NCBI RefSeq assembly: GCF_001884045.1
Contig: NZ_MACF01000041.1
Location: 1-64,000 of the forward strand
Direction of reading: 5' to 3'
DNA length: 64,000 nucleotides
Source: Bacillus mobilis
Lineage (GTDB): Bacteria; Bacillota; Bacilli; Bacillales; Bacillaceae_G
Made by a program: the position numbers and the translations under genes. The notes beneath the pieces are model-generated. The model worked only from the letters and a program-made list of their open reading frames with translations. It made no database searches and was not told the DNA's origin. Of this stretch, positions 1-7,648 are shown piece after piece. Positions within the stretch are counted from its first letter, which is position 1; each line of letters begins with the position of its first letter.

Positions 1-66
1 GTTCAGTGGTAGAATACAACCTTGCCAAGGTTGGGGTCGCGGGTTCGAATCCCGTCTTCCGCTCCA
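1..66 (+). tRNA. tRNA-Gly(GCC), 5' end cut by window
   Basis: The D-arm, anticodon arm, T-arm (GGGTTCGAATCCC) and acceptor 3' strand of a glycine tRNA are present. The anticodon loop reads CTTGCCAA, giving GCC. The 3' CCA is encoded. The first bases of the acceptor stem lie outside the window, so the gene is partial here. It is followed closely by two further tRNAs, as at the end of a Bacillus tRNA cluster. Confidence 0.95.
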
Positions 67-80
67 ATAAAATTTCATAT

Positions 81-151
<71 letters not shown>

Positions 152-161
152 TTTCTTTTGT

Positions 162-243
162 GCCGATGTGGCGGAATTGGCAGACGCGCACGACTCAAAA
201 TCGTGTTCCTTCGGGAGTGTCGGTTCGACCCCGACCATCGGTA
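162..243 (+). tRNA. tRNA-Leu(CAA)
   Basis: This is a class II tRNA with a long variable arm (TTCCTTCGGGAGT). The acceptor strand GCCGATG pairs with CATCGGT. The anticodon loop CTCAAAA gives CAA, which reads UUG leucine codons. CCA is not encoded. It is the last gene of the tRNA cluster and is followed directly by a hairpin terminator. Confidence 0.95.
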
Positions 244-256
244 TCATGAACGGCGT

Positions 257-291
257 AAAAAACTCTATACTAACTGTATAGAGTTTTTTTG
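257..291 (+). terminator. Terminator of tRNA cluster
   Basis: The inverted repeat AAACTCTATAC / GTATAGAGTTT is followed by a T run, directly after tRNA-Leu. Confidence 0.85.
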
Positions 292-337
292 TTTTCTTCG
301 CGTGACAAAATAAGCACAAAAAGTGTGCGGAAACATT

Positions 338-373
338 AAAAGGATAAAAACAAACATTCATTTTTATCCTTTT
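338..373. terminator. Bidirectional hairpin terminator
   Basis: AAAAGGATAAAAA and TTTTTATCCTTTT form a perfect inverted repeat with A/T tracts on both sides. It lies downstream of the minus-strand hypothetical gene and probably ends it. Confidence 0.7.
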
Positions 374-410
374 AATTCCGGTATTCTATACAATATTCTC
401 TTTGAGTACT

Positions 411-731
411 CTAGAGAGAATTTCTCCAGCCCGGTGACATGAAAATAAATCCGACAGCGCCAGTAGATATTAGTACATTATCAACGGTTAAGTTTGTAAT
501 TTCTAAAAACCTCTTTTTAAACTCTTTTTTGTTGTACTTGTACATGGTTGAGTGGCACGCCCACATGTGCGTTGAAGTACTCAACCAGTCCCCTAATTCC
601 TTTAATTCAGGAAACGACTCAAATTGAATTGGTTCATCTAATTTCATAAATCTTATTTGATAGATAGTTGGGTTTAACTTCTCTCCAATTCCTTTAAGAC
701 CATGTTCTTTTTTCTCATTTGAATGTGTCAT
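411..731 (-). CDS. Hypothetical protein, 106 aa
   Basis: I do not recognise this protein. The chosen ATG follows a very purine-rich GGGGGGGAG site with a 4-base gap; an in-frame ATG 17 codons upstream has no such site. The N-terminal half is charged and the middle is rich in Trp, His and Cys (around THMWACHST). The C-terminal part carries a hydrophobic stretch (VGFIFMSPG) too short to be a clear membrane helix. There is no signal peptide. It stands alone between the tRNA cluster and the YebC-like gene, transcribed away from both. Confidence 0.6.
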   Translation of the reverse strand: MTHSNEKKEHGLKGIGEKLNPTIYQIRFMKLDEPIQFESFPELKELGDWLSTSTHMWACHSTMYKYNKKEFKKRFLEITNLTVDNVLISTGAVGFIFMSPGWRNSL

Positions 732-832
732 AATTCTCCCCCCCATCTTCCCTTCAAATTTTTTCCTGTTTTTATTATACAACGATAGAAAATAATTATG
801 GTAATATTATGGAAATTGTTATCGAAGATATA

Positions 833-867
833 AAAAAACTCTAACAGAAATGTTAGAGTTTTTTTGT
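833..867. terminator. Hairpin with A and T tracts
   Basis: AAAACTCTAAC / GTTAGAGTTTT forms a perfect stem with a T run on either strand. It sits in the space between divergent genes, where no transcript obviously needs to end. It may insulate the YebC-like gene from upstream transcription. Confidence 0.6.
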
Positions 868-1083
868 TAAATTGTGCTATGTGCTTCTAAAATTCGTAAT
901 AAACGTAGGAATTCATGTATAATATAACTTGTTGAAAGAACAAAATGATAGTGATTTATATTATGTCTGTAATATGAATCAAAAATGAACTTTTTATATT
1001 TCTTTTAAAAATGTGTTGAATACACATTATATTTCATATTAATATTTTTATGTAGATTTAAAACGGGAAAGAGAGTGGAAAGT

Positions 1084-1803
1084 ATGGGTCGTAAATGGAA
1101 TAATATTAAGGATAAAAAAGCATCAAAAGATGCAAATACAAGCCGTATATACGCGAAATTTGGACGTGAAATTTATGTGGCAGCAAAACAAGGTGAGCCA
1201 GATCCAGAATCAAACCAAGCGCTTAGAGTCGTATTAGAACGTGCGAAAACATACAATGTACCAAGAACAATTATTGATCGTGCAGTTGAAAAAGCAAAAG
1301 GCGGTTCAGAAGAAAATTATGACGAGCTTCGTTATGAAGGATTCGGACCAAATGGATCTATGGTAATTGTAGATACACTTACAAATAACGTAAACCGTAC
1401 TGCAGCAGATGTACGAGCTGCATTTAGCAAAAACAGTGGTAACATGGGTGTAAACGGTTCTGTAGCTTACATGTTTGATGCGACAGCTGTTATCGGTCTT
1501 GAAGGTAAAACATCAGATGAAGTTCTTGAAATTTTAATGGAAGCAGATGTAGATGCACGTGACATTCTTGAAGAAGAAGATGCTGTTATCGTGTATGCTG
1601 AACCTGATCAATTCCATTCTGTACAATCTGCACTTAAAGATGCTGGTGTTGAAGAATTCACAGTTGCAGAATTAACAATGCTTGCACAAAGTGATGTAGA
1701 ACTTCCTGAAGATGCTCAAGTACAATTTGAAAAAATGGTTGATGCATTAGAAGATCTAGAAGATGTGCAACAAGTTTACCACAACGTAGACTTAGGAGAA
1801 TAA
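1084..1803 (+). CDS. YebC/PmpR family protein (TACO1-like)
   Basis: This is a 239-residue member of the YebC/TACO1 family. Members have been described as DNA-binding regulators (PmpR) and, more recently, as factors that help ribosomes through difficult peptide stretches. Family landmarks are clear: [20 protein letters not shown] at the N terminus, then [13 protein letters not shown] and [17 protein letters not shown], and the usual acidic C-terminal domain. The length matches the family. An in-frame GTG three codons upstream is possible, but the ATG before GRKW matches the family start. It is a single gene with its own terminator. A housekeeping role is likely; the exact function cannot be read from sequence. 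Confidence 0.9.
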   Translation: MGRKWNNIKDKKASKDANTSRIYAKFGREIYVAAKQGEPDPESNQALRVVLERAKTYNVPRTIIDRAVEKAKGGSEENYDELRYEGFGPNGSMVIVDTLTNNVNRTAADVRAAFSKNSGNMGVNGSVAYMFDATAVIGLEGKTSDEVLEILMEADVDARDILEEEDAVIVYAEPDQFHSVQSALKDAGVEEFTVAELTMLAQSDVELPEDAQVQFEKMVDALEDLEDVQQVYHNVDLGE

Positions 1804-1810
1804 TCCGATA

Positions 1811-1848
1811 GAAGCCCCCTGTTCGTTTAACGGATAGGGGGCTTTTTT
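1811..1848 (+). terminator. Terminator of yebC-like gene
   Basis: AAGCCCCCT / AGGGGGCTT stem followed by TTTTT, directly after the stop codon. Confidence 0.9.
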
Positions 1849-1952
1849 TATGAGGTTAATTAAGTTGATGAATTAGTAAAGGTATTTTGTTGTAGACAGG
1901 GAATATGCTTATAGGGATATGTGAAATAATCATTATTGCTAGGAGGCTTAAT

Positions 1953-2414
1953 ATGGAACATAAAACACCAAAGCATATCGTTGCCGTAGCAGGCTATTTA
2001 ACAAATGAAAAAGGTGAAGTGTTATTGGCTAAAGTACATTGGCGAGCGGATACGTGGGAGTTGCCAGGAGGACAGGTGGAAGAAGGAGAAGCGCTCGATA
2101 AAGCAGTTTGTAGGGAAATGTTTGAGGAGACGGGTTTGACTGTGAAGCCGCTTGGAGTTACAGGTGTTTACTATAATGCTTCTATGCATATTGTATCTGT
2201 TATTTTTAAAGTCGCATATGTGAGCGGTGAAATACAAATTCAGCCTGAAGAAATACAAGAGGCTAAATTTGTTGCTTTAAATGAAGAGAACATAGATGAG
2301 TACATAACGCGTCCTCATATGAAATCCAGAACGATTGATGAGATGAGAGCGACACATTTTATTCCATACGAAACGTGGGAAGTGCAGCCGTATAATTTAA
2401 TAGCTAGATTATAA
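1953..2414 (+). CDS. NUDIX hydrolase
   Basis: This 153-residue protein has a complete Nudix box at about residues 40-62 (GGQVEEGEALDKAVC then REMFEETGL, matching GX5EX7REUXEEXGU). It should hydrolyse a nucleoside diphosphate linked to another group, using Mg2+ bound by the box glutamates. The substrate cannot be deduced. The start is the ATG preceded by AGGAGG at ideal distance; a longer frame upstream lacks a ribosome site. It is a single-gene unit bounded by terminators, with no functional partner nearby. Confidence 0.88.
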   Translation: MEHKTPKHIVAVAGYLTNEKGEVLLAKVHWRADTWELPGGQVEEGEALDKAVCREMFEETGLTVKPLGVTGVYYNASMHIVSVIFKVAYVSGEIQIQPEEIQEAKFVALNEENIDEYITRPHMKSRTIDEMRATHFIPYETWEVQPYNLIARL

Positions 2415-2416
2415 AG

Positions 2417-2463
2417 AAAAGGGTAGTTGGTTTGAGATACAATCAAATCACTACTCTTTTTTG
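2417..2463 (+). terminator. Terminator of NUDIX gene
   Basis: A long interrupted stem (AGGGTAGT TGGTTTGA / TCAAATCA CTACTCT) followed by TTTTTT. Confidence 0.85.
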
Positions 2464-2726
2464 TATACTGTTTAAGAAAAAGGTCAAAATAATAATAGTG
2501 CTAGTATTGATTTTAAGAACGTTTGTTCTGTATAATGTATGATATATTGTATACATTTAGATTGCTAGATACTTACAAATATATATATTTGTAGATGATA
2601 TAATGAAAATAGGGTGTTTTAATAGGGAAGTATAGGCTTAAGGTATACTCTACTATTGGTTTAGCATACTCTATATTCAATATTTCAGATGAATAGTAGA
2701 TAAAAAAAGACTGTGATACAATACTT

Positions 2727-2788
2727 TTTTACCCCGTTATTTGCCGGACAGCCCGATTGGGGAGGGCTGATTAAAGTTTCACTTTATA
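2727..2788 (+). repeat. Short dispersed intergenic repeat, long form
   Basis: The segment runs CCCCGTTATTTGCCGG, then a CAGCCC/GGGCTG hairpin, then GATTAAAGTTTCACTTTAT. A shorter relative lacking the hairpin occurs at about 27452-27491. It resembles the short palindromic repeats scattered through B. cereus-group genomes (bcr-type), but I cannot assign a named family. Confidence 0.6.
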
Positions 2789-2790
2789 CC

Positions 2791-2854
2791 TTACAATGAT
2801 GTAAGGTACGTGTAAGAGAAATCGATGGGATGTTTTTTTACAACAAGGTATTCT
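2791..2854 (+). promoter_or_regulatory. Conserved promoter module (copy D), transglycosylase gene
   Basis: TTACAATGATGTAA, 17 bp, TCGATGGG, 19 bp, TATTCT, followed by TAAAGTAAGAG. Three other promoters in this window, before micropeptide genes, have the same elements with exactly the same spacing. Flanking bases extend the palindrome here to CCTTACA/TGTAAGG. No TTGACA-like -35 is present, so an activator or alternative sigma factor is likely. The predicted start of transcription lies about 35 bases before the coding start. Confidence 0.6.
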
Positions 2855-2896
2855 TAAAGTAAGAGTTATACGCTGTGTGGAAAAGAGGTGTTCAAG

Positions 2897-3673
2897 ATGA
2901 AAGAACGAGTATTATCTAGGGTGAACTATCATCAAAAAGTTGCATTAAATCCAATGACTAAATTCTTTTATAAAGCCATTATTTTATTATTATTGTTAAG
3001 TTGTACGTTATTATTCGTTGGAAATATAATGATCGAGCAAAGTGATATTAGTAAATTACATGTACCGGCTAAGTTAGAGGTGCCAGAATCATTAACACAT
3101 GCATTTATTGCGACAGAAGATAAAAGGTTTTATCATCATAACGGTTTAGATTATATAGCGATTGTCAGAGCGTCTGTTGAGAATATAAAGGCTGGTGGTG
3201 TTGTGCAAGGCGGAAGCACAATTACACAGCAGTTATCCAAAAATGCTTTTTTAACAAATGAACGTACATTTTCTCGTAAGTGGAAAGAGATTTTCTATAC
3301 GAAAAAAATTGAACGCACATTTACGAAGGATGAAATTTTAAAATTGTATGTAAGCAATATTTATTACGGAGAAGGAGCATGGGGAATTGAAAAAGCGGCA
3401 AACCTTTACTTCGGTAAAAAAGTAAGCCAATTAACGCTGGCTGAAAGTGCAATGATGGCTGCTGTAGTAAAGGCACCTGCTTATTACTCGCCTGCACAAA
3501 ATTATGATAAGGCCGTAGAGAGACGAAATGTCGTTTTGAGATTGATGGAGAAAGAAGGCTATATCAATCATGATGAGTATGTGCAAGCAGTTAGTGAGAA
3601 GTTAGTCATTCGTCATGATATCAAAACAGAGCAGTCGATGTTAAATAATGCGCGTGAAAAAGCAGTAAGCTAA
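2897..3673 (+). CDS. Monofunctional peptidoglycan glycosyltransferase (GT51)
   Basis: This 258-residue membrane-anchored transglycosylase should polymerise lipid II into glycan strands outside the membrane. One N-terminal membrane helix (about residues 26-46) precedes a GT51 domain. All family motifs are visible: ATEDKRFYHHNGLD with the catalytic Glu, QGGSTITQQLSKN, RKWKEIFY, KDEILKLYVSNIYYGEGAWG and LTLAESAMMAAVVKAP. There is no transpeptidase domain, so it is monofunctional. The ATG lies six bases after AGAGGTG; an in-frame GTG three codons upstream is less well placed. It follows a promoter shared with three micropeptide genes, suggesting induced rather than housekeeping expression. Confidence 0.9.
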   Translation: MKERVLSRVNYHQKVALNPMTKFFYKAIILLLLLSCTLLFVGNIMIEQSDISKLHVPAKLEVPESLTHAFIATEDKRFYHHNGLDYIAIVRASVENIKAGGVVQGGSTITQQLSKNAFLTNERTFSRKWKEIFYTKKIERTFTKDEILKLYVSNIYYGEGAWGIEKAANLYFGKKVSQLTLAESAMMAAVVKAPAYYSPAQNYDKAVERRNVVLRLMEKEGYINHDEYVQAVSEKLVIRHDIKTEQSMLNNAREKAVS

Positions 3674-3704
3674 AGGAAGTTCCTACATAGGAGCTTCTTT
3701 TTTT
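3674..3704 (+). terminator. Terminator of GT51 gene
   Basis: GAAGTTCCT / AGGAGCTTC hairpin followed by seven T. Confidence 0.85.
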
Positions 3705-3712
3705 GAATAAAT

Positions 3713-3753
3713 TGTGACAAAAGGCGACACAATATTGTCACAAATGTTCTGTT
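3713..3753 (+). promoter_or_regulatory. Inverted repeat upstream of DsbA-like gene
   Basis: ATTGTGACA and TGTCACAAAT form outward inverted arms around a core containing ACAATATTGT. The arms recall TTGTGA-type redox or anaerobic regulator half sites (Rex, Fnr), but the spacing is wider than either consensus. It is a possible operator only. Confidence 0.35.
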
Positions 3754-3860
3754 TTTGTAATTTATGTGAGCGTGTTCATTGCGTGACGCATATAAGTGTT
3801 GATATTATGTGTATTGTGTACAATGCTGTATACAGAATATGAATTTAAAGAGGAATGTAT

Positions 3861-4511
3861 ATGAAATCAAACAAACTCATGGCTCTTGGTATAGTTTTTT
3901 CTATCGCAGTATTGATTGTAATCGGAACAATTGCGTATAGCATCATAAATGACAAAAAAGATAAAGGGAATGAGATGTTTGCTTATTCCACACAACAATC
4001 TTTAGGGAAAGATGATGCACCAGTTAAGGTAGTTGAATTTGGAGACTTCAAATGTCCTGCGTGTCGTACTTGGGATGTAACAGTATTACCACGATTAAAA
4101 GAAGAGTATATTGATAAAGGTAAAGTGCAGTTATATTTTATTAACTTCCCGTTTATTGGAAAAGACTCTGATTTAGGTGCAGCAGCTGGTGAAGCAATTT
4201 ATAAACAAGATCAAGATTCATTCTGGACTTTCTATGATGAGATTTATCAAAGTCAAAAGAAAGACACGGAAGAATGGATTACAGAAGAATTACTTCTTAA
4301 CATTGTGAAAGAGAAGCTTCCAAAAGTTGATGTAGAACAATTTAAGAAAGATTTACACAGTAAAGAAATAAAAGAAAAAGTACGTAAAGATTCAGATCGT
4401 GCTCAAAAATTAAAAGTTCAAGGTGCTCCTTCAGTATACATAAACGGAAATCTTGCAAACCCTGATTTCGATAGTATGAAGAAGGCGATTGATAAAGAAT
4501 TGAAAAAGTGA
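3861..4511 (+). CDS. DsbA-family thiol-disulfide protein (BdbD-like)
   Basis: This 216-residue extracytoplasmic thioredoxin-fold protein probably oxidises or isomerises disulfides in exported proteins. An N-terminal membrane helix (about residues 7-27) anchors it. The active site CPAC lies at about residue 63 in FGDFKCPACRTW, followed by a helical insert and the cis-Pro loop GAPSVYING, the order seen in DsbA/BdbD. The start is the second ATG, spaced six bases from AGAGGA; the first ATG abuts the site. No BdbC-like quinone-linked partner is adjacent, so its redox partner must be elsewhere. Confidence 0.88.
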   Translation: MKSNKLMALGIVFSIAVLIVIGTIAYSIINDKKDKGNEMFAYSTQQSLGKDDAPVKVVEFGDFKCPACRTWDVTVLPRLKEEYIDKGKVQLYFINFPFIGKDSDLGAAAGEAIYKQDQDSFWTFYDEIYQSQKKDTEEWITEELLLNIVKEKLPKVDVEQFKKDLHSKEIKEKVRKDSDRAQKLKVQGAPSVYINGNLANPDFDSMKKAIDKELKK

Positions 4512-4545
4512 TGAGCTACTCATCACTTTTTCGACTTTTTTCGAT
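4509..4545 (+). terminator. Terminator of dsbA-like gene
   Basis: GTGATGAGC / CTCATCAC hairpin overlapping the stop codon, followed by TTTTTCGACTTTTTT. Confidence 0.75.
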
Positions 4546-4625
4546 AAAATTCTTGCTTCCGTTTTTTTAACATGCTATACTACTTTACATAAGTTATTCT
4601 AATATCTTATATTTATTTCATATTT

Positions 4626-4699
4626 GCGGGTGTAGTTTAGTGGTAAAACAAGAGCCTTCCAAGCTCTGGTCGAGAGTTCGATTCTCTTCACCCGCTCCA
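4626..4699 (+). tRNA. tRNA-Gly(TCC)
   Basis: A complete cloverleaf runs from GCGGGTG to CACCCGC with encoded TCCA. The anticodon loop CTTCCAA gives TCC (reads GGA/GGG). It is isolated from the tRNA cluster at the start of the window and has its own downstream hairpin. Confidence 0.95.
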
Positions 4700-4733
4700 A
4701 ATTTTATTAAATGTTTTTCTATAAATTGTGATC

Positions 4734-4777
4734 AACGCAGTGTTTCGTTTCTAAGATAAACGAGGCATTGCGTTTTT
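4734..4777 (+). terminator. Terminator of tRNA-Gly
   Basis: AACGCA..CGTTT / AAACG..TGCGTT interrupted stem followed by a T run. Confidence 0.75.
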
Positions 4778-4898
4778 TAATGTTTGAAAAAGATAATTGT
4801 ATGCGAAAATAGAAGTAAAGAATAGTATTCCAAAAGTGAATTACTAACCAATATAGTCGTTACATAAGGGATGGATTCATCTGAGGAGGCGATTAAGA

Positions 4899-6041
4899 AT
4901 GGATTTTGAACAATTAAAGCAAGATGTAATTGCGTATAGTAAAACAATTGGTATAGATAAAATAGGCTTTGCTAGTGCTTCACCATTTGAGGAATTAAAG
5001 CAGCGCTTAATCCAGCAGCAACAATTAAATTATCAATCTGGATTTGAAGAGCCTGATATAGAAAAGAGAACGAACCCACAGCTTCTACTACCTGGTGCAA
5101 AATCAATTATTGCGATTGCATTAGCGTATCCTTCAAAATTAAAAAATGCACCATTAAGTAAGCGTGGAGAACGCCGCGGGATTTTTTGTCGAGCTTCTTG
5201 GGGACAAGATTATCATCTTGTTTTACGAGATCGTTTGCAAAAATTAGAAGCATATTTAATCGAAAAACTTCCTGATATAGAAGTTAAGTCAATGGTTGAT
5301 ACGGGTGAATTAAGTGATCGAGCTGTTTCGGAGCGTGCCGGTATTGGGTGGAGCGGTAAGAATTGCGCTATTATTACACCCGAATTTGGTTCGTATGTAT
5401 ATTTAGGAGAAATGATTACAAACGTTCCATTCCCACCAGATCAGCCAATAGAAGATCAATGCGGGAGCTGCACGAAATGTATTGATATTTGTCCTACAGG
5501 TGCTTTAATACAAGGAGGACAGTTAGACTCGAAGAAATGTATTGCATTTTTAACACAGACGAAAGGATTCCTACCGGAAGAATATCGTGATAAAATAGGA
5601 AACCGTATATATGGATGTGATACATGTCAGACTGTTTGTCCAAAAAACAAAGGAATGGATTTTCATAACCACCCTGAGATGGAACCGGATCCTGAGTTAG
5701 TTAAGCCGCTATTAACACCACTTTTAACAATTAGTAATCGTGATTTTAAAGAGAAATATGGAATTATGTCTGGTTCATGGAGAGGTAAAAAGCCGTTGCA
5801 ACGAAATGCAATTTTGGCACTTGCTCATTTTAAAGAGGCATCAGCAATTCCTGATTTAATAGGTGTTATGAAAGATGACCCAAGACCAGTACTTCGCGGA
5901 ACGGCAGCATGGGCACTTGGGAAAATTGGTGGAGATGGCGTGGGCGAAGCCATTGAAAAAGCAATGCAGCGTGAGAAAGATGAAGAGGTTCTTCATGAAA
6001 TGAATCGCGGACTTGAATTGTTAGCGCAGAAAAAAGAGTAG
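4899..6041 (+). CDS. queG: Epoxyqueuosine reductase QueG
   Basis: This 380-residue enzyme carries out the last step of queuosine synthesis in tRNA, reducing epoxyqueuosine with cobalamin and two [4Fe-4S] clusters. The N-terminal catalytic part contains VDTGELSDRAVSERAGIGW, a QueG signature with the catalytic Asp. The ferredoxin-like part has CGSCTKCIDICPTGAL and CDTCQTVCPKNK. The C-terminal region from about residue 300 has HEAT-like repeats (NAILALAHFKEASAIPDLI, VLRGTAAWALGKIGG). The start follows AGGAGG. The next gene begins about 45 bases later and may share the transcript. Confidence 0.95.
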   Translation: MDFEQLKQDVIAYSKTIGIDKIGFASASPFEELKQRLIQQQQLNYQSGFEEPDIEKRTNPQLLLPGAKSIIAIALAYPSKLKNAPLSKRGERRGIFCRASWGQDYHLVLRDRLQKLEAYLIEKLPDIEVKSMVDTGELSDRAVSERAGIGWSGKNCAIITPEFGSYVYLGEMITNVPFPPDQPIEDQCGSCTKCIDICPTGALIQGGQLDSKKCIAFLTQTKGFLPEEYRDKIGNRIYGCDTCQTVCPKNKGMDFHNHPEMEPDPELVKPLLTPLLTISNRDFKEKYGIMSGSWRGKKPLQRNAILALAHFKEASAIPDLIGVMKDDPRPVLRGTAAWALGKIGGDGVGEAIEKAMQREKDEEVLHEMNRGLELLAQKKE

Positions 6042-6085
6042 ATAATATCTCCCTTTTTCATATTGTAATATGGGAGGGAGACGAA

Positions 6086-6973
6086 ATGGTTGTAAAAATA
6101 AATATTGAAAAGCAAGTACAACAATTTTTAGCCTATATAACAGAAAAAAGAACAAATGTAGAGGGGATTGCTGAAGATTTATTCCAGATAGCACAGAGAA
6201 AGAAACAATTGTTTCAAAAGCGTAATGCACATATAGTGAAAGCAACTGCGGACGTTTCTTTCATGAGACAATTAAATAATAGCAATCATCAAGAAATTGA
6301 TTATCAAATACATTTTAAATATTTAATTAAGCATAAAGAATTATTTTATATCGAAGAGGAACAACTAAAACGAAGAGTTTGTTTAAATAATAGCCGGATA
6401 ATAGGTGATTATGCTATTGAAGTGCCAGAAGCAGTTGGCATGAGTGAGACGTTAGAAAGAGAAGTTATAAAAGAGAAGTATGGTTCTTATCAGTATAATC
6501 GTTTAGAGGCAGTTAAATATGCAGAGCGTTGGTGGGATGATCGAAACCCTGTATATCGTAATTTCCCTGATAATTGTACGAATTTTATTTCTCAATGTCT
6601 TCATACTGGAGAAGTACCAATGAATGGATATCCTAATATTCGTAAAGGATGGTGGCAAAGGGAGAATCAGTGGAGTTGGAGCTGGGCTGTCGCACACTCT
6701 TTTTATTGGTATTTATCAGGTTCTACAACAGGGCTTCGAGCAGAAGCGGTAGAAAGGCCAGAGGATCTTATTCTTGGTGATGTCATTGCTTATGATTTTG
6801 AGGATGATGGTAGATGGAATCATACGACGATTGTAGTAGCAAAAGACGCAGATGGTATGCCACTTGTAAATGCACATTCAGCGAATAGCCGTCGGCGTTA
6901 TTGGAACTATGAAGATTCTAGTAAATATACACCGCAAATGAAATATAAATTCTTTCACATTATTAATGGGTAG
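6086..6973 (+). CDS. Amidase-domain (cysteine hydrolase) protein, YhbB-like
   Basis: This 295-residue protein is built as a charged helical N-terminal half and a C-terminal putative amidase domain. The amidase domain starts at YNRLEAVKYAERWWD and continues with DNCTNFISQCLHTG (catalytic Cys), many Trp residues, and the His region DGRWNHTTIVV and NAHSANSRRRYW. Proteins with this domain are thought to act on the cell wall. No signal peptide or membrane helix is visible, so the site of action is unclear. It follows queG closely with a GGGAGGGAG ribosome site, probably in one transcript. The substrate is unknown. Confidence 0.8.
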   Translation: MVVKINIEKQVQQFLAYITEKRTNVEGIAEDLFQIAQRKKQLFQKRNAHIVKATADVSFMRQLNNSNHQEIDYQIHFKYLIKHKELFYIEEEQLKRRVCLNNSRIIGDYAIEVPEAVGMSETLEREVIKEKYGSYQYNRLEAVKYAERWWDDRNPVYRNFPDNCTNFISQCLHTGEVPMNGYPNIRKGWWQRENQWSWSWAVAHSFYWYLSGSTTGLRAEAVERPEDLILGDVIAYDFEDDGRWNHTTIVVAKDADGMPLVNAHSANSRRRYWNYEDSSKYTPQMKYKFFHIING

Positions 6974-7031
6974 AGATTTTTCGCTCAAGTGGTATAATAC
7001 GTAGTAGACAAAAAATAGAGGTGAATATCGC

Positions 7032-7520
7032 GTGGGAGTACATGTTGTTTTATATCAACCAGAAATTCCAGCAAATACAGGGAATATTGCTCGTACTTGT
7101 GCAGCAACTGGAACAGAATTACATTTGATTAGACCGCTTGGATTTTCAACGGATGATAAAATGTTAAAGCGTGCAGGATTAGATTATTGGCAGCACGTGA
7201 AAGTTACGTATTATGATTCAATTGAAGAATTTTATGAGAAAAATAAAGACGGTGAATTCTTCTATTTAACAAAGTATGGCGAGAAAGCTCATACAGCGTT
7301 TGATTATAGCAAACGTGAGAAGGATTACTATTTTGTATTTGGAAGAGAAACAAACGGTTTACCAGCTAATGTAATCGAAGAAAATTTCGATCATTGTTTA
7401 CGTATTCCAATGACTGATAAAGTGCGCTCATTAAATTTATCTAATACAGCAGCTATTTTAATTTATGAAGCATTCCGTCAACAAAATTATCCAGGATTAG
7501 ATTTAGAAATTGTTTATTAA
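7032..7520 (+). CDS. trmL: tRNA (cytidine(34)-2'-O)-methyltransferase TrmL
   Basis: This 162-residue SPOUT methyltransferase should methylate the ribose of the wobble base in leucine tRNAs using S-adenosylmethionine. The family pattern is complete: VLYQPEIPANTGNIARTCAATG at the N terminus, FGRETNGLP in the middle and the knot motif IPMTDKVRSLNLSNTAAI near the C terminus. Length fits TrmL, the smallest SPOUT group. It starts with GTG after GAGGTGA. Together with QueG it forms a local group for wobble-base modification. Confidence 0.93.
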   Translation: MGVHVVLYQPEIPANTGNIARTCAATGTELHLIRPLGFSTDDKMLKRAGLDYWQHVKVTYYDSIEEFYEKNKDGEFFYLTKYGEKAHTAFDYSKREKDYYFVFGRETNGLPANVIEENFDHCLRIPMTDKVRSLNLSNTAAILIYEAFRQQNYPGLDLEIVY

Positions 7521-7547
7521 AAGTCGCCATATGGCGACTTTTTTTCT
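7520..7547 (+). terminator. Terminator of trmL
   Basis: AAGTCGCCATATGGCGACTT palindrome followed by T7, overlapping the stop codon. Confidence 0.9.
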
Positions 7548-7648
7548 AAAAATAAAAATAATATATAATCATACATTTAAAAAAGGGGACATATTCATAT
7601 AGAATGGGGATATATGAATAAAAATAGATTAGACGGGTTGAGATAAAT

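Noticed and set aside
2727-2788. The hairpin repeat considered as an insertion-sequence end
   Set aside because: No transposase gene, no target duplication and a matching short form elsewhere; better explained as a small dispersed intergenic repeat.
3713-3753. Inverted repeat considered as a definite Rex or Fnr site
   Set aside because: The arms are similar but their spacing does not fit either consensus, so only a tentative operator is reported.
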